Positions 38,003-47,197 of a stretch of DNA of 64,000 nt are shown one piece after another. The notes beneath the pieces are model-generated. The model did not search any database. It worked only from the letters and a program-made list of their open reading frames with translations, and was not told where the DNA came from. Where the stretch lies: assembly GCA_905221605.1 (NCBI GenBank), contig CAJNDS010002226.1, forward strand, positions 227,001 through 291,000. Reading direction: 5' to 3'. The stretch comes from Symbiodinium natans. Its lineage: Eukaryota > Sar > Dinophyceae > Suessiales > Symbiodiniaceae. Numbering within the stretch: position 1 is the stretch's first letter; the number at the start of each line of letters is the position of its first letter. The translations under genes and the position numbers were made by a program.

Positions 38003-40823
38003 TTAACCATCAAGTTTTGGACCAGGCCAACAGCGAAATGACAGCACCGCTCCAATGCAGCACAGGACGAGGAAGATGAAGCTGCTCACCGCAGCATTGA
38101 CGACCAAAAGCCAGAGAAGGACTTCGACTACAAACGCAATGAGGAGGGCGAAAACTGCAGCAGCTACTACGGCCATGGAAAGAAGAATCTCCAGCTGAAT
38201 GCTGCAGGGATGCCGCAGCTTGTAGCACAGCCAGAGGACTAGCTGAAACACTGAAGGAACAAGTGCAAAGTAGTATGCGCCTGCTCGGGTAAGATTCTGA
38301 ACTATACTGTCGGCACGCATGTCTCGCAATTTCAGGTCCGAAGCCGAGATGTCCATGAACACCCATAGCACGGCCATGGAACCTAGCAGAAGGCGGCGGT
38401 AAGAAAAGGCCTTGCTTGCGAGCTGATGGGAAAGTGCCTCTCGGACGTCGGTCTGCACCAGTTTCTCGAAGGCATCGATGGACCCCAGCCAGGCATCAAT
38501 GCATCGAAGAATCGTTGTTCGGTCGCAGGGGCTGATGTCCACATGGTTGCGCTCGCAGCATGAGCTGGTCGTCTGTTGCATTGAGAAGCGGCGCATGTGC
38601 TCTGACATCATCTCCACCGTCCGGTAGTACACTCTGCAGGCATATGTCAGCAAAGTCAGGCACGGAAAGCAGGTAGCTGCCAGAAGTGTATAATATATCC
38701 AACTGCCGTGGTGCGGCAGCAACCTCAGCTCCCAGAACCTACCCCAAACCTCTTTGAAACCCTTATAAGCCCTTTATACAGGCCCCCCCCCTTAAATACC
38801 TCAAACCCTACAGGGCCCTACATACAAGAGGAAAAAGGGTACCACTGAGGGGGGTCCTCGGAACTGGTCCAGCACATTGAAGACACTCCTCGGTAGCCCA
38901 GCATAGCCATATCATAACATTATCTTGACCAGGAAACCTGGAACCCAAAAAGGCAGGAGGGTGCCAGAATAGTACGGGTGCCCTTTCTGGGGCCCCAAGA
39001 GTAACCTCGGAGTAGAAAGGGTGCCCTTTTTGGGTTTAAAGGGGCTTATAAGGGAAGCTAAACCAAAAAAAGGAACAATGGCCCACCCAGGGTCCTAGAA
39101 CAAGAGCAAAAAGTTGGGATGTTCCCCCTTATACCTGACAGTCCTTAACAGGGATTTTAGCAACCCCTATTATCATCCCTAATAAGGACTGTTAGTATAA
39201 GGGGGAACATCCCAACCTCTCAAACCCTAAACAAAAGAAGGAAAATAGTATCTTAAAGGATTTGTATAGGGCCCTGGTTCCCGCATTCCCTACTAAAAAA
39301 CCAGGGGAAGGGCTAAACCCTAAAACCCTAGAAGCCCTAAACCCTAAACCCTAAACCCTAAACCCTAAACCCTAAACCCTAGAAGCCCTAAACCCTAAAC
39401 CCTAAACCCTAAACCCTAAACCCTAAACCCTAAACCCTAAACCCTAAACCCTAAACCCTAAACCCTAAACCCTAAACCAAATAAAGGGCACCACAGGGCC
39501 AACCGAGGCGCAAGCCGAGGTTCAGCCCCAACAACACCGGGCCCAGGAGCTGCGGACAAACCCTCAGGCCACCTGCGGAATGCCTGGCTTTCGGGCTTTT
39601 AGAGTTTTTTTTTGGTGTTTTAACTTTGTGTTTTTTTCTCACTTTTTTAGATGTTTTTTTTTCGGTGTTTTCGGAAGATTTGGGGTTTTTTATCGGGTAG
39701 CCAAGAAGCAGACTGAACCTGACGCCCATTTTCAAGGTTCCGCATGACCCCAAAAAAACCCAAAACGGGCGCCAAGGTCTACCGGGATGCATATGTAGAA
39801 AAGCACTCAGCTCAAATACGCACCACCTGCAGGGCGGGGGTGTAAGGAAGAAATATAGGGGCCTTAGTAACGTATTGCAGAGGGTTTTGGGGGGGGTCGT
39901 TATAGTAGAATCATAAAGGGACCATAAGGGAATACGAATAGTAACATAGAGTCATTCCTTCGACTTTTTTGTTAGGGCCTAGGGGAAGCTAGTGCTTGGC
40001 CGATGCAGAGGCTTGAAATAGTTTACAAAGACTTCCAAAAAAACGATGTCCCAGCCACAGTCTTGTCATGTATGTGGGGTCCCAGAACACCAGCATGGAC
40101 TTGGATCTCTTTAAGATGGCGCCCATGCTCCTTAGTAGCCCAGTAGCCATATTATAGAAAAGGGCACCCTTTTTTGGGTTGGTTCTTTTTTGAGGGAACC
40201 CATAACAAAAAAAAAGTAAAGGGTACCACGGGGCTACCAAGGCTCACAACACCTTCGAATTTCAGCCTCTGGTCCTTCTGGTGTATGCAAGCGATGTCCA
40301 GGAACACACCCGCCCGCCGCTCGCAAAGCAGCAGGGTCAGCAAGTATGCTGCGGTGCCAAGAGGAGTGCACCATCGGCAGCTGAGAGGGGGCTCACCAAA
40401 CTCTGGCAACACACCCAGAATGTAAAGAGTAAATGAGACTGAGGCAACCAATGTTCCCACCACACAGGCAATGAAGCCGTTGTACAAGAATAAGATGTTC
40501 ATATACTTGAGCCACGCAGATGTCTGCCAACTGTGTGACCAGAACTCATCGATCTCGGAGGCTTCCTCACTGCGGTCGTGCATTATGTCCTGCCTCCCCC
40601 TCATACCATACCACAGCCCATGCTGCAGCACCCGGAAGACCCGGATAAGCCGGATCACGCGAGGCTGTGTCGCCTCCATCCGCGAGATCAGTCCGATGCA
40701 CTGCTCCTCAAACTCTTTCGGCACAACTTCGTCTCCTTGCTCTGGCTTCGGTTCTGGGGGGTTGCAATCCTCATAGGAGCTTCCCACGCAGACCTGCAAC
40801 CCATCGAGTGGCATGGCTGGCAC
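38003..40823 (-). CDS. Multi-spanning membrane protein, dinoflagellate FWSHSW/CIHQ family; five-exon model
   Basis: A spliced minus-strand gene. Model: exon 1 40246-40814 (first ATG; open further to 40905), exon 2 40059-40130, exon 3 39783-39826, exon 4 about 39500-39572, exon 5 38003-38738 (TAA). Junction phases agree through all exons and give about 497 residues. Exon 1 carries EIDEFWSHSWQTSAWLKY, two hydrophobic spans and FLDIACIHQKD; exon 2 MGAILKRSKSMLVFWDPT; the exon 2-3 join RLWCVFELSAFLH; exon 4 RVCPQLLGPVLLGLNLGL; exon 5 several further membrane segments and a soluble Cys/Arg-rich part (CDRTTILRCIDAWLGS). I know this motif order from uncharacterised dinoflagellate proteins; the biochemical role is unknown. 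Donors GA, GT, GT and probably GC; acceptors AG|G where clear. The exon 4 end and true N-terminus are uncertain. The last intron contains a telomere-type array, a family A element and a family C-related element. Confidence 0.85.
39009..39099. mobile_element. Short TIR element related to family C (copy 2), in intron 4
   Basis: AGGGTGCCCTTTTTGGG, TTTAAAGGG and GGCCCACCCAGGGTCCTAG match 11601-11702 in order. Located in the last intron of the membrane protein gene. Confidence 0.6.
39113..39216. mobile_element. Palindromic MITE-like element, family A copy 2, in intron 4
   Basis: GTTGGGATGTTCCCCCTTAT and ATAAGGGGGAACATCCCAAC are perfect inverted ends of 20 bp; CAGTCCTTA and TAAGGACTG extend the pairing inward. 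Confidence 0.92.
39316..39478 (-). repeat. Telomere-type C-strand array inside intron 4
   Basis: About 21 CCCTAAA units with two CCCTAGAAG interruptions. On the gene's strand it is TTTAGGG and starts within about 25 bp of the exon 4 end. Confidence 0.97.
39573..39782 (-). other. Intron 3 of the membrane protein gene
   Basis: 210 bp beginning GTAGACC and ending TTCCGCAG|G. The frame happens to stay open through it with a Lys-rich insertion, but removing it joins HMHPG to GLRVCPQ in phase. The plus strand is T-rich with TTTTTCGG words like the block at 61130-61330. Confidence 0.75.
39827..40058 (-). other. Intron 2 of the membrane protein gene
   Basis: 232 bp, GTGGCTGGG to CCTGCAG|G. It contains words of the larger element at 51794 (GGGGCCTTAGTAA, G-run, AAAGGGACCATAAGGGAATA), so it may derive from that element. 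Confidence 0.75.
40131..40241. mobile_element. Introner: 111-bp TIR element acting as intron 1
   Basis: Ends CTTAGTAGCCC and GGGCTACCAAG (10 of 11 bases inverted), flanked on both sides by GCTC (40127-40130 and 40242-40245). On the gene's strand the target copy GAGC supplies the start of the intron (GAGCCTTGG) and the element's last bases supply AAG before the second GAGC, so removing 40131-40245 restores GVVSMGAIL exactly. GA-AG introns are known in dinoflagellates. Interior GGGCACCCTTTTTTGGG and AAAGGGTACC recur in the family C copies. Confidence 0.9.
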
Positions 40824-40995
40824 GGCGTTTCTACTTACTTGCTTTCGGCTGGCAACGTTGCAGTATGACAGCTTCTGAGAAGCTCGGGCGTAGCAGAAGC
40901 CACCTCAACCCTCAGCACCCCCATTGGGCCCATTGAGCCCTATTAAAACACCTTATCAAGCCCTCAAACACCTGCAAATCCCCCATAAAACCCCA

Positions 40996-41062
40996 CTACC
41001 CCTGCACTTTGAGGTCGCTGCCAGGCACGAAACTCCCGGCGCTGTTCAGTGCCACAACGCAC
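40996..41062 (-). CDS. Candidate terminal exon, minus strand (stop TAG)
   Basis: After GAGCCCAG|G the minus strand reads CVVALNSAGSFVPGSD, then LKVQG and TAG. AG|G acceptor and clean stop. It lies about 175 bp upstream of the membrane protein gene on the same strand, so it could be the end of another gene. Function unknown. Confidence 0.4.
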
Positions 41063-41077
41063 CTGGGCTCAGGGTTG

Positions 41078-41237
41078 GGGTTTAGGGTGTAGGGTGTAGG
41101 GTGTAGGGTGTAGGGTGTAGGGTGTAGGGTGTAGGGTGTAGGGTGTAGGGTGTAGGGTTTAGGGTTTAGGGTTTAGGGTTTAGGGTTTAGGGTTTAGGGT
41201 TTAGGGTTTAGGGTTTAGGGTTTAGGGTTTAGGGTTT
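41078..41237 (+). repeat. TGTAGGG block then TTTAGGG array
   Basis: About ten TGTAGGG units followed by about eleven TTTAGGG units, with no mixing between the two blocks. Confidence 0.97.
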
Positions 41238-41540
41238 CGAAGTCATAGCCGTTTCAACTATTTCATGTCATTTCGCCACGTCAATTCAGTTCGGAATGCA
41301 CTGTTAAAGTTATGTTCACCAAAGAAAAATGCGTTACTTCGTAGTTCTTTCTCCAAATGATGTGGCACCACTACGGCACTATGGTGTACCGGTGAGTGCT
41401 CCTGGAGTGCGTGATCTTACACTTTTTGGGCCCTGTGCCAGAACAATCTAACCGATCGATTAACTTAAGCGTGAAGCTCACGACTGTTGATGGCTGAAAG
41501 GCGGGGGGGGGAGGGATGGCAGTAGTGACGAAAGGCAGAA

Positions 41541-41600
41541 CCATGAACCCTAAACCATGAACCCTAAAACCATGAACCCTAAAACCATGAACCCCAAACC
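41541..41600 (-). repeat. ATGAACCCTAAACC tandem words
   Basis: Four copies of a 13-15 bp unit, ATGAACCCTAAAACC-like, adjoining the large C-strand array. Confidence 0.85.
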
Positions 41601-41624
41601 CTAAGCACAAGTCCGCGTCCAACA

Positions 41625-41802
41625 AACCCTAAACCCTAACCCTAAACCCTAAACCCTAAACCCTAAACCCTAAACCCTAAACCCTAAACCCTAAACCCTA
41701 AACCCTAAACCCTAAACCCTAAACCCTAAACCCTAAACCCTAAACCCTAACCCTAAACCCTAAACCCTAAACCCTAAACCCTAAGCCCTAAACCCTAAGC
41801 CC
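41625..41802 (-). repeat. Interstitial telomere-type tract, C-strand (about 25 units)
   Basis: CCCTAAA array with two CCCTAA hexamers and one CCCTAAG. Confidence 0.97.
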
Positions 41803-41804
41803 AC

Positions 41805-41889
41805 CGGGATCTGGGCGTGTTCGGCGGCCTCCTCGAGTTGCCTTTCAATTTTCGTCAAGGGGCATTTGGGGCTCAGCGCTTTGGAGGAC
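41805..41889 (-). CDS. Candidate 85-bp internal exon between telomere arrays
   Basis: After AAGCCCTTCAG|G the minus strand reads SSKALSPKCPLTKIERQL, then EEAAEHAQIP and ends at GTGGGC next to the C-strand array. Helical, charged, convincingly protein-like. Sense-strand flanks: CCCTAAA upstream, TTTAGGG downstream. Confidence 0.5.
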
Positions 41890-42179
41890 CTGAAGGGCTT
41901 AGGGTTTTAGGGTTTAGGGTTTTAGGGTTTAGGGTTTAGGGGGCAATACACTCAAGAAGCCCAAATCCGTTGTGGCTCGGAATTTCGAAGTTCGAAAGCT
42001 GATCAGCTCCACGCGACTCACCTTTTTGAGGGCTTCATAATCACCTTGATTGCCAAATCTACTGCTGAAGGACCCCGCAACGAGTCGCGCCCTAAGCTCC
42101 AAGCCCTTATCAACCCACCCAAGACAGACCACCCACCACCTCATATACCCGAACCCCAAAAACCTACAAACTCTAGCCC

Positions 42180-42285
42180 TAAACCCTAAATCCTAAACCC
42201 TACACCCTACACCCTACACCCTAAACCCTAAACCCTAAACCCTACACCCTGAACCCTGAACACTAAACCCTACATCCTACATCCT
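42180..42285 (-). repeat. C-strand tract with CCCTACA block
   Basis: CCCTAAA with uniform CCCTACA triplets. Confidence 0.92.
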
Positions 42286-42379
42286 GTCTTCGTCCCGACC
42301 TCAGATGCGCTCTCGGTAAAGTGAGGCTTTGAGAGGTTCGGTTCGGGAGGCTCAGGGTTCTGGGCTTGTAGGGTTGCAA

Positions 42380-42490
42380 TCCTAAACCCTACAACCCTAA
42401 ACCCTACGAACCTAAACCCTACAACCCTAAACCCTAAACCCTACAATCCTGAAACCCTACAACCCGAAACCCTACAACCCCCAAACCCCA
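42380..42490 (-). repeat. Compound CCCTACAA / CCTAAA array
   Basis: Alternating CCCTACAAC and CCTAAA units, giving a composite period near 14. Confidence 0.85.
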
Positions 42491-42540
42491 ACACTTTAGG
42501 GTTTTTTCGAGCTTCGGGCTCCAGGAATTAGAGCTTGCAG

Positions 42541-42597
42541 TTGCGAGCGCCCAACCACGACAAGAAAACACAAACCACTCCACGAAAAGCCTTCGTG
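42541..42597 (+). CDS. Candidate exon, first of a three-exon chain
   Basis: Between GAGCTTGCAG and GTAAGA: 19 codons reading LRAPNHDKKTQTTPRKAF and V. Both splice edges are good, and the length is an exact codon multiple. It chains in phase 0 with 42789-42824 and 43000-43086. Basic and hydrophilic. Confidence 0.5.
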
Positions 42598-42788
42598 GTA
42601 AGAGCAGATCCTGCTTGGAGTTTAGGATGTTGGGGTTTACGGTTTAGAGCTTCGGGCCTGGGTTTAGGGTTTAGGGTACCTCGGGATTATAGGGTTCAGG
42701 GCCACCTTGGGAAGGATCCCATGAACGACCTGGCCCGGTAACTTTAGCGAGTTTCAGGTAAGGGCGGGGGAACAGTCTTACCCTACAG

Positions 42789-42824
42789 CATGCCCCTGCT
42801 AAACAACGGCTTGCCTTTGAGGTT
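42789..42824 (+). CDS. Candidate micro-exon (12 codons), second of chain
   Basis: Between TTACCCTACAG and GTAAGG, reading HAPAKQRLAFEV. Phase 0 at both ends like its neighbours. Very short, so the support is mainly the splice-site quality. Confidence 0.4.
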
Positions 42825-42999
42825 GTAAGGGTCCTGAGCCCAAAACACCCTAGACCCTAAACCCTTCCGGATTTAGAGTTTAGGGATTTGGATGTTCCGG
42901 GCTTCGGTATGTCAGCTACAGCGTCTTGTCTACACTCCTGAAAAATGACTCAAGCCCCTGAACGCCTAAACCCAAAAAAATATCCGGCCACCCGAGCAG

Positions 43000-43086
43000 T
43001 TTTTGATTGCACGCTCTGTCGTCGTCTCCAAGGCGCGAGGAGGGCCCAGGCGGGATAGGCTCCCTTTCTACCGTAGCGCGACTTAG
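43000..43086 (+). CDS. Candidate terminal exon, third of chain
   Basis: After CCCGAGCAG the frame reads FLIARSVVVSKARGGPR, then RDRLPFYRSAT. The TAG comes from the left end of element F, so either the insertion created the stop or the element is an unrecognised intron and coding resumes beyond it. Confidence 0.4.
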   Translation, partial: FLIARSVVVSKARGGPRRDRLPFYRSAT

Positions 43087-43190
43087 AGGTCCAGTAACCT
43101 GGGGGAATTAAGGTTTGTGATTTTATAGGGACTAGAATAGCCCCAAGAGGTTAAAGGTTACCTGCTCTACTACTGAGGCGAGGCCTAGGC
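43083..43190. mobile_element. Dispersed element family F copy 2
   Basis: CTTAGAGGTCCAGTAACC, then TGGGGGAATTAAGG, TTATAGGGACTAGAATAG and AAGGTTACC match 28955-29075. Confidence 0.75.
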
Positions 43191-43408
43191 TCGAGGATTT
43201 CGGAATCAGGGTTGGGGGTGTTACGGCTTCGGGTCAGGGTTCAGGATTCAGGTTGTAGGGTTTGAGAGTTCGAGGGTTTGAGGGTTTAGGATTTAGGGCT
43301 TCTAGGGCCCTAAACCCTAAACCCTAAACCCCAAATCCTAAACCCTAAACCCTAAATACACACCAAAGACTAGACCCCAAACCTATAGGACTCGATGAGT
43401 TCAGGGCC

Positions 43409-43546
43409 ATGCCGCGCAAGCCTCGGGCGACCCTTTTCGGGGTAGTCGCTGACATCATGCAAGCTGAAACGGAAGAACTCGAGGGCGGCATCCGACCGTC
43501 TACCAGTCTGGGGTCCGCTTCTAAGTGTTGTTTTGGAGGGGGTTAG
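43409..43546 (+). CDS. Candidate first exon or small ORF with ATG (45 codons)
   Basis: It reads MPRKPRATLFGVVADIM, then QAETEELEGGIRPSTSL and GSASKCC before a TAG at the start of the next TTTAGGG array. The N-terminus is basic, followed by an acidic helix. GG|GTCCGC after CAGTCTGG is a possible donor. Confidence 0.45.
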   Translation: MPRKPRATLFGVVADIMQAETEELEGGIRPSTSLGSASKCCFGGG

Positions 43547-43625
43547 GGTTTAGGGTTTAGGGTTTAGGGTTTAGGGTTTAGGGTTTAGGGTTCAGGGTTT
43601 AGGGTTTAGGGTTTAGGGTTTAATT
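43539..43625 (+). repeat. Interstitial telomere-type tract, G-strand
   Basis: About twelve TTTAGGG units ending in a GTTTAATTAGAGG junction. Confidence 0.95.
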
Positions 43626-43944
43626 AGAGGGGTTAGGGTTTAGGGTTTAGAGGGGGTAGGGTCCAGGGGTGTTTAGGGCTTTGAGGTTTTGCGTTGTGCT
43701 TTTTTTTTGAGGGGGGGGATTGGGATTTTGGGATCAGGACCTGAGGCGCTTCATTTTGGAAGGGGAATCGGTTTTGCTTGCCCTGAACCCTAAACCCTAA
43801 ACCTAAACCCTAGGTGCTGTTTCTGCTTTTTTCGGGCGTGTGTGGGCTCTAGGAGGAGCCCTGGAACTGCTTCAGGGCATGAAGACCCGGCACCTTCAGA
43901 ATGCAGAAATCTAGGGCCCGCTGAGATTTTCTCTAATCACCTAA

Positions 43945-44007
43945 ACCCTAAACCCTAAACCCTAATTAAACCCTAAACCCGAAACCCTAAACCCTAAACC
44001 CTTAGGT
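43945..44007 (-). repeat. Interstitial telomere-type tract, C-strand
   Basis: CCCTAAA units with a CCCTAATTAAACCC junction. Confidence 0.93.
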
Positions 44008-44183
44008 GAAACGTGCCAAAAAGCATGAAAATGAAAGCTCAGGGCTTCAGGCTTCAGACCTTTACGTTTCGGAAATTGAGGGTGTAGCTCAAGACGCTTC
44101 ATGCTTCATTTTCCTGATTCCGGGTGCTTGCGGGTCAAGGGCTAGGGGTTGCTAGTTCTGTCAGCAGCGGCTGCGAGACACAA

Positions 44184-44300
44184 CCCTAAACCCTAAACCC
44201 TAAACCCTAAACCCTAAACCCTAAACCCTAAACCCTAAACCCTAAACCCTAAACCCTAAACCCTAAACCCTAAACCCAAACCCTAAACCCCAAACCCTGA
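44184..44300 (-). repeat. Interstitial telomere-type tract, C-strand (about 16 units)
   Basis: CCCTAAA array with CCCAAA and CCCCAAA at the right edge. Confidence 0.97.
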
Positions 44301-44445
44301 TGATCGCATCGGGTTGGGGAACGTTGGCTTCGGTGAAGCCCCCCTCCTAATTGCCCGAAATGAGGGGGCAGTGCCTCTCTGTGCACTCATCCAGCGTTCC
44401 ATGCGCGTATTTTGGGGTAACGACCCAAAATCACGAATAGCCTAA
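44299..44445 (+). CDS. Candidate terminal exon (47 codons, stop TAA)
   Basis: Open from the array edge, reading DRIGLGNVGFGEAPLL, then IARNEGAVPLCALIQR and SMRVFWGNDPKSRIA before TAA. Well-balanced composition and one of the better islands. No AG immediately at the left edge; ATGATCGCATCG lies there. Confidence 0.45.
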   Translation, partial: DDRIGLGNVGFGEAPLLIARNEGAVPLCALIQRSMRVFWGNDPKSRIA

Positions 44446-44569
44446 ATCAACCCTAAACCCTGAACCCTAACCCTAAACCCTAAAGCCTAAACCCTAAACC
44501 CTAAACCCTGAACCCTGAACCCTGAACCTTGAACCCTAAACCCCACATGTCAATCCAAAAGTCTTAGGT

Positions 44570-44686
44570 GACACAACCCTCTCCACCCGCAGCATCGTCT
44601 CAGGGCACGGATCCCTCGCCGGTGATGGGCCTTCGCGTGTAGGGCCTGGCAAATGGCTCCCTCCATCAGGGCCAAGGGCCCCATGA
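44570..44686 (+). CDS. Candidate exon (stop TGA)
   Basis: The frame reads LSTRSIVSGHGSLAGDGP, then SRVGPGKWLPPSGPRAP and TGA. ACCCGCAG lies inside and would give a different frame (ASSQGTDPSPVMGLRV). Confidence 0.35.
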   Translation, partial: DTTLSTRSIVSGHGSLAGDGPSRVGPGKWLPPSGPRAP

Positions 44687-44825
44687 TAGGGTTTAGGGTT
44701 TAGGGTTTAGGGTTTGGGGTTTGGGGTTTGGGGTTTAGGGTTTAGGGTGTAGGGTTTAGCGTTTAGGGTTTAGGGTTTAGGGCTTAGGGTTTAGGGTTTA
44801 GGGTTTAGGGCTTAGGGTTTAGGAG
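44687..44825 (+). repeat. Interstitial telomere-type tract, G-strand
   Basis: TTTAGGG with TTTGGGG, TGTAGGG and CTTAGGG units. Confidence 0.95.
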
Positions 44826-44999
44826 ACCCCAAAAGCCCTAAGACCTAAACCCGAAACCCTGCAAGCCCTATGAGCCCTTCAAACCCTCCAAGCCTTGACC
44901 CTATCAACTCTGCGAACCCTAATATCCCAAACCCTAATATCCTAAACACTAATGTCCTAAACCCTAAACCCAGTAAAACCCTATAAACCCTGTAAACCC

Positions 45000-45500
45000 T
45001 ACACCCTCAACCCTTCAGGGGTTTTGGGCGTGAGGGATTCCGGGCTTGGGGCACTTGAGGGGTTTCATGGATCAGGGGGTTGGGGTGTAGGGTTGAGGGT
45101 TTAAGGTTTATCAGGGGTTTAGGGTTTAGGGCTAGGGGGCTTAAGGTTTATCAGGGGTTTCGGGAGGCCATGAGAAGCTCGTTCGGGGCTTTCGGACGCT
45201 TCGGCGAGAGCCCCTTTAAGCTATTTCAATCAACAGTTGCCAATAAGGTTAGGGGCAAGCCCGATCCCCGAATCCCTGAACCCTAAACCCTAAGCCTTAA
45301 GCCCAAACCCTACAGCCGGAACCCTAAACCCTACCCCCCCCCCCCCCTCGCATCCCTAAACCCTAAACCCTAACCCTCCACCCTAAACCCTAAACCGACG
45401 CTAAACCTCCCAAAAAACTACCCTCAGTCGGACCTTCGGTCGCGCCTTGGCGCAGCCTTCGAAAAGAGGCGGCTTGTGAGGCGCTCAGGGCGGGGGGGGG
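45000..45500. other. Degenerate telomere-type words and GC-rich unique DNA
   Basis: Mixed GGTTTATCAGGGG and CCCTAAA words, a poly-C run (45333-45350) and a poly-G run (45493-45504). A minus frame at 45435-45490 (ALSASQAASFRRLRQG) is a weak exon candidate. Confidence 0.35.
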
Positions 45501-46042
45501 GGGTCTAGGGGTTTTACGTTTAATAGGGTTTATAGGGTTTATACACACCTGTTTTTGGCCGGCTCAGGATTCACAGTCCTCATGCATCGGAAGGAAGGAA
45601 GGTTTACAGGGTTCATAGAGTTTACAGGGTTGACAGGCTTCATAGGGTTTACAGGGTTTAGGGTTTATGGGGTTTTGGGTTTTGGGCTTCGAACTTAGGG
45701 TATAGGATCCATCTACCTGGCGGCAACCTGTGCACCGCCTGCAAGGATGAAGCTAGGTGAATAAGGTCCCTGCTTAAGAAAGCCAGAAGAGGGTCAAGAA
45801 GGGTTCCCCTTTAAGGGTCCCCCCTTATCCTACCGAGATGAGCAACCTCCAGAATTGAACTCTTTGGGGCTAAGGGCAACCCGTCTCTCTGGGAGTTTGG
45901 CATCAAAGGCGAATTTGAGAAACCTTGCAGCAGGATTAAGTCTGTGTGATGAATATATCGTTTACATAGCAAAGCCTAAATAATACCCTAGTCTACAAAC
46001 CCTGAACCGTCTAGGGCCTGGGGGGTGGAATGTGTCCCTGGC

Positions 46043-46255
46043 ATGGTACTCTCGGAACTCGGCCGCATTTCTATGGAGGAGGGTCCTTGGGAGGTTGTGC
46101 ACCAGATGGAAAGGGAAGACGGAAGTCCACACTATCACACCTCCACGGGACTGCGAGTTCAGCATGGTGGCTCTGAGTGTCGGATGTTGCTGTTCCAAAC
46201 CATGGCGTGCGAAGGGAGGAACGCTACCCTACAAACCCTAAACCCTAAACCCTAA
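46043..46255 (+). CDS. Candidate exon with ATG, unknown protein
   Basis: It reads MVLSELGRISMEEGPWE, then VVHQMEREDGSPHYHTS, TGLRVQHGGSECRMLLF and QTMACEGRNATL before repeat-derived residues. It is strongly protein-like with many charged residues, while overlapping frames are less so. A frame extends upstream of the ATG, so it may be internal. A C-strand ITR begins at 46229 and truncates the frame. Confidence 0.5.
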   Translation: MVLSELGRISMEEGPWEVVHQMEREDGSPHYHTSTGLRVQHGGSECRMLLFQTMACEGRNATLQTLNPKP

Positions 46256-46355
46256 ACCCTAAACCCTGAACCCTAAACCCTAAACCCTAAGCCTAAACCC
46301 TAAAACCTAAACCCTAAACCCTAAACCCTAAGCCTAAACCCTAAACCCTAAACCC
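46229..46355 (-). repeat. Interstitial telomere-type tract, C-strand (about 18 units)
   Basis: CCCTAAA with CCTAAG/CCCTGAA variants. Confidence 0.96.
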
Positions 46356-46649
46356 CCAAGATCATCGAACAACTTCAGACTTCTGGACCCTACATCCCCC
46401 CTGCTTTTAACCTCTGAACGGTAAACTCGCTGCTCTGCACCCCTTACCAAGGCCCTCCTCCCACGTGCACGCCTGCCGCCGAAGCATAGAGAAGACAGCC
46501 TGCAAACGGAAGCACCATGAGGATCCATAGCTTTGGGTGCAGGGTTTATAGGGTTTAGGGCTTAAAGCTCCCAAATTCCCCCCCCCCCCCCATGGTCCTC
46601 ATCTCAACCCTCCATGACCTATCATAAGACACCCTTACAGCCTTACTTT

Positions 46650-46707
46650 ACCTCAAACCCTAAACCCTAAACCCTAAACCCTAAACCCTAAACCCTAAAC
46701 CCTAAAC
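46650..46707 (-). repeat. Interstitial telomere-type tract, C-strand
   Basis: Eight CCCTAAA units. ACACCCTTACAGCCTTACTTT occurs on its left and CACCCTTGCAGCCTTACTTTT on its right, so the array appears inserted within a duplicated 20-bp sequence. Confidence 0.95.
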
Positions 46708-46949
46708 ACCCTTGCAGCCTTACTTTTGGGTTAGGCCCGCTCCACGATGAAGTCCCGAAACCCCCAATTCCCAAACCCTAGGCCTTCTGTCTCCGAGACG
46801 ATTTAGGGTTTAGGGTTTAGGGTTAAGGGCTTAGGGTTTAGGAAGCTCTGACGTTCAGGTCCACGCCTTCTGTGAAGGGGTCCAGGGGGCTATGTTGGGA
46901 TTTAGGGTAGAGGGTCCAAGGATCAGGCTTGAAACTCGCAGGAACAGCA

Positions 46950-47047
46950 AACCCTAAACCCTAAACCCTAAACCCTAAACCCTAAACCCTAAACCCTAAA
47001 CCCTAAACCCTAAACCCTAAACCCTAAACCCTAAACCCTAAACCTAA
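46950..47047 (-). repeat. Interstitial telomere-type tract, C-strand (about 14 units)
   Basis: Near-perfect CCCTAAA array. Confidence 0.97.
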
Positions 47048-47197
47048 ATTCTAGGTCAACTCCAACCTCTGAAACTTTTCTAGACCTTCTTTACGGGTCT
47101 GGAATCTGGGGGGCTCAGAGTCTTAGCAAGCGCGGAGGTGCACCCAAACAGGCACACCACTCTGCCAGCCCTTGAAAACCCCGAACCCCAGAAAAGT

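Noticed and set aside
39472-39792. 106-codon frame with a Lys-rich insertion
   Set aside because: It spans exon 3, intron 3 and exon 4 of the membrane protein gene. The Lys-rich part is the intron, which has GT and AG|G edges and keeps phase when removed.
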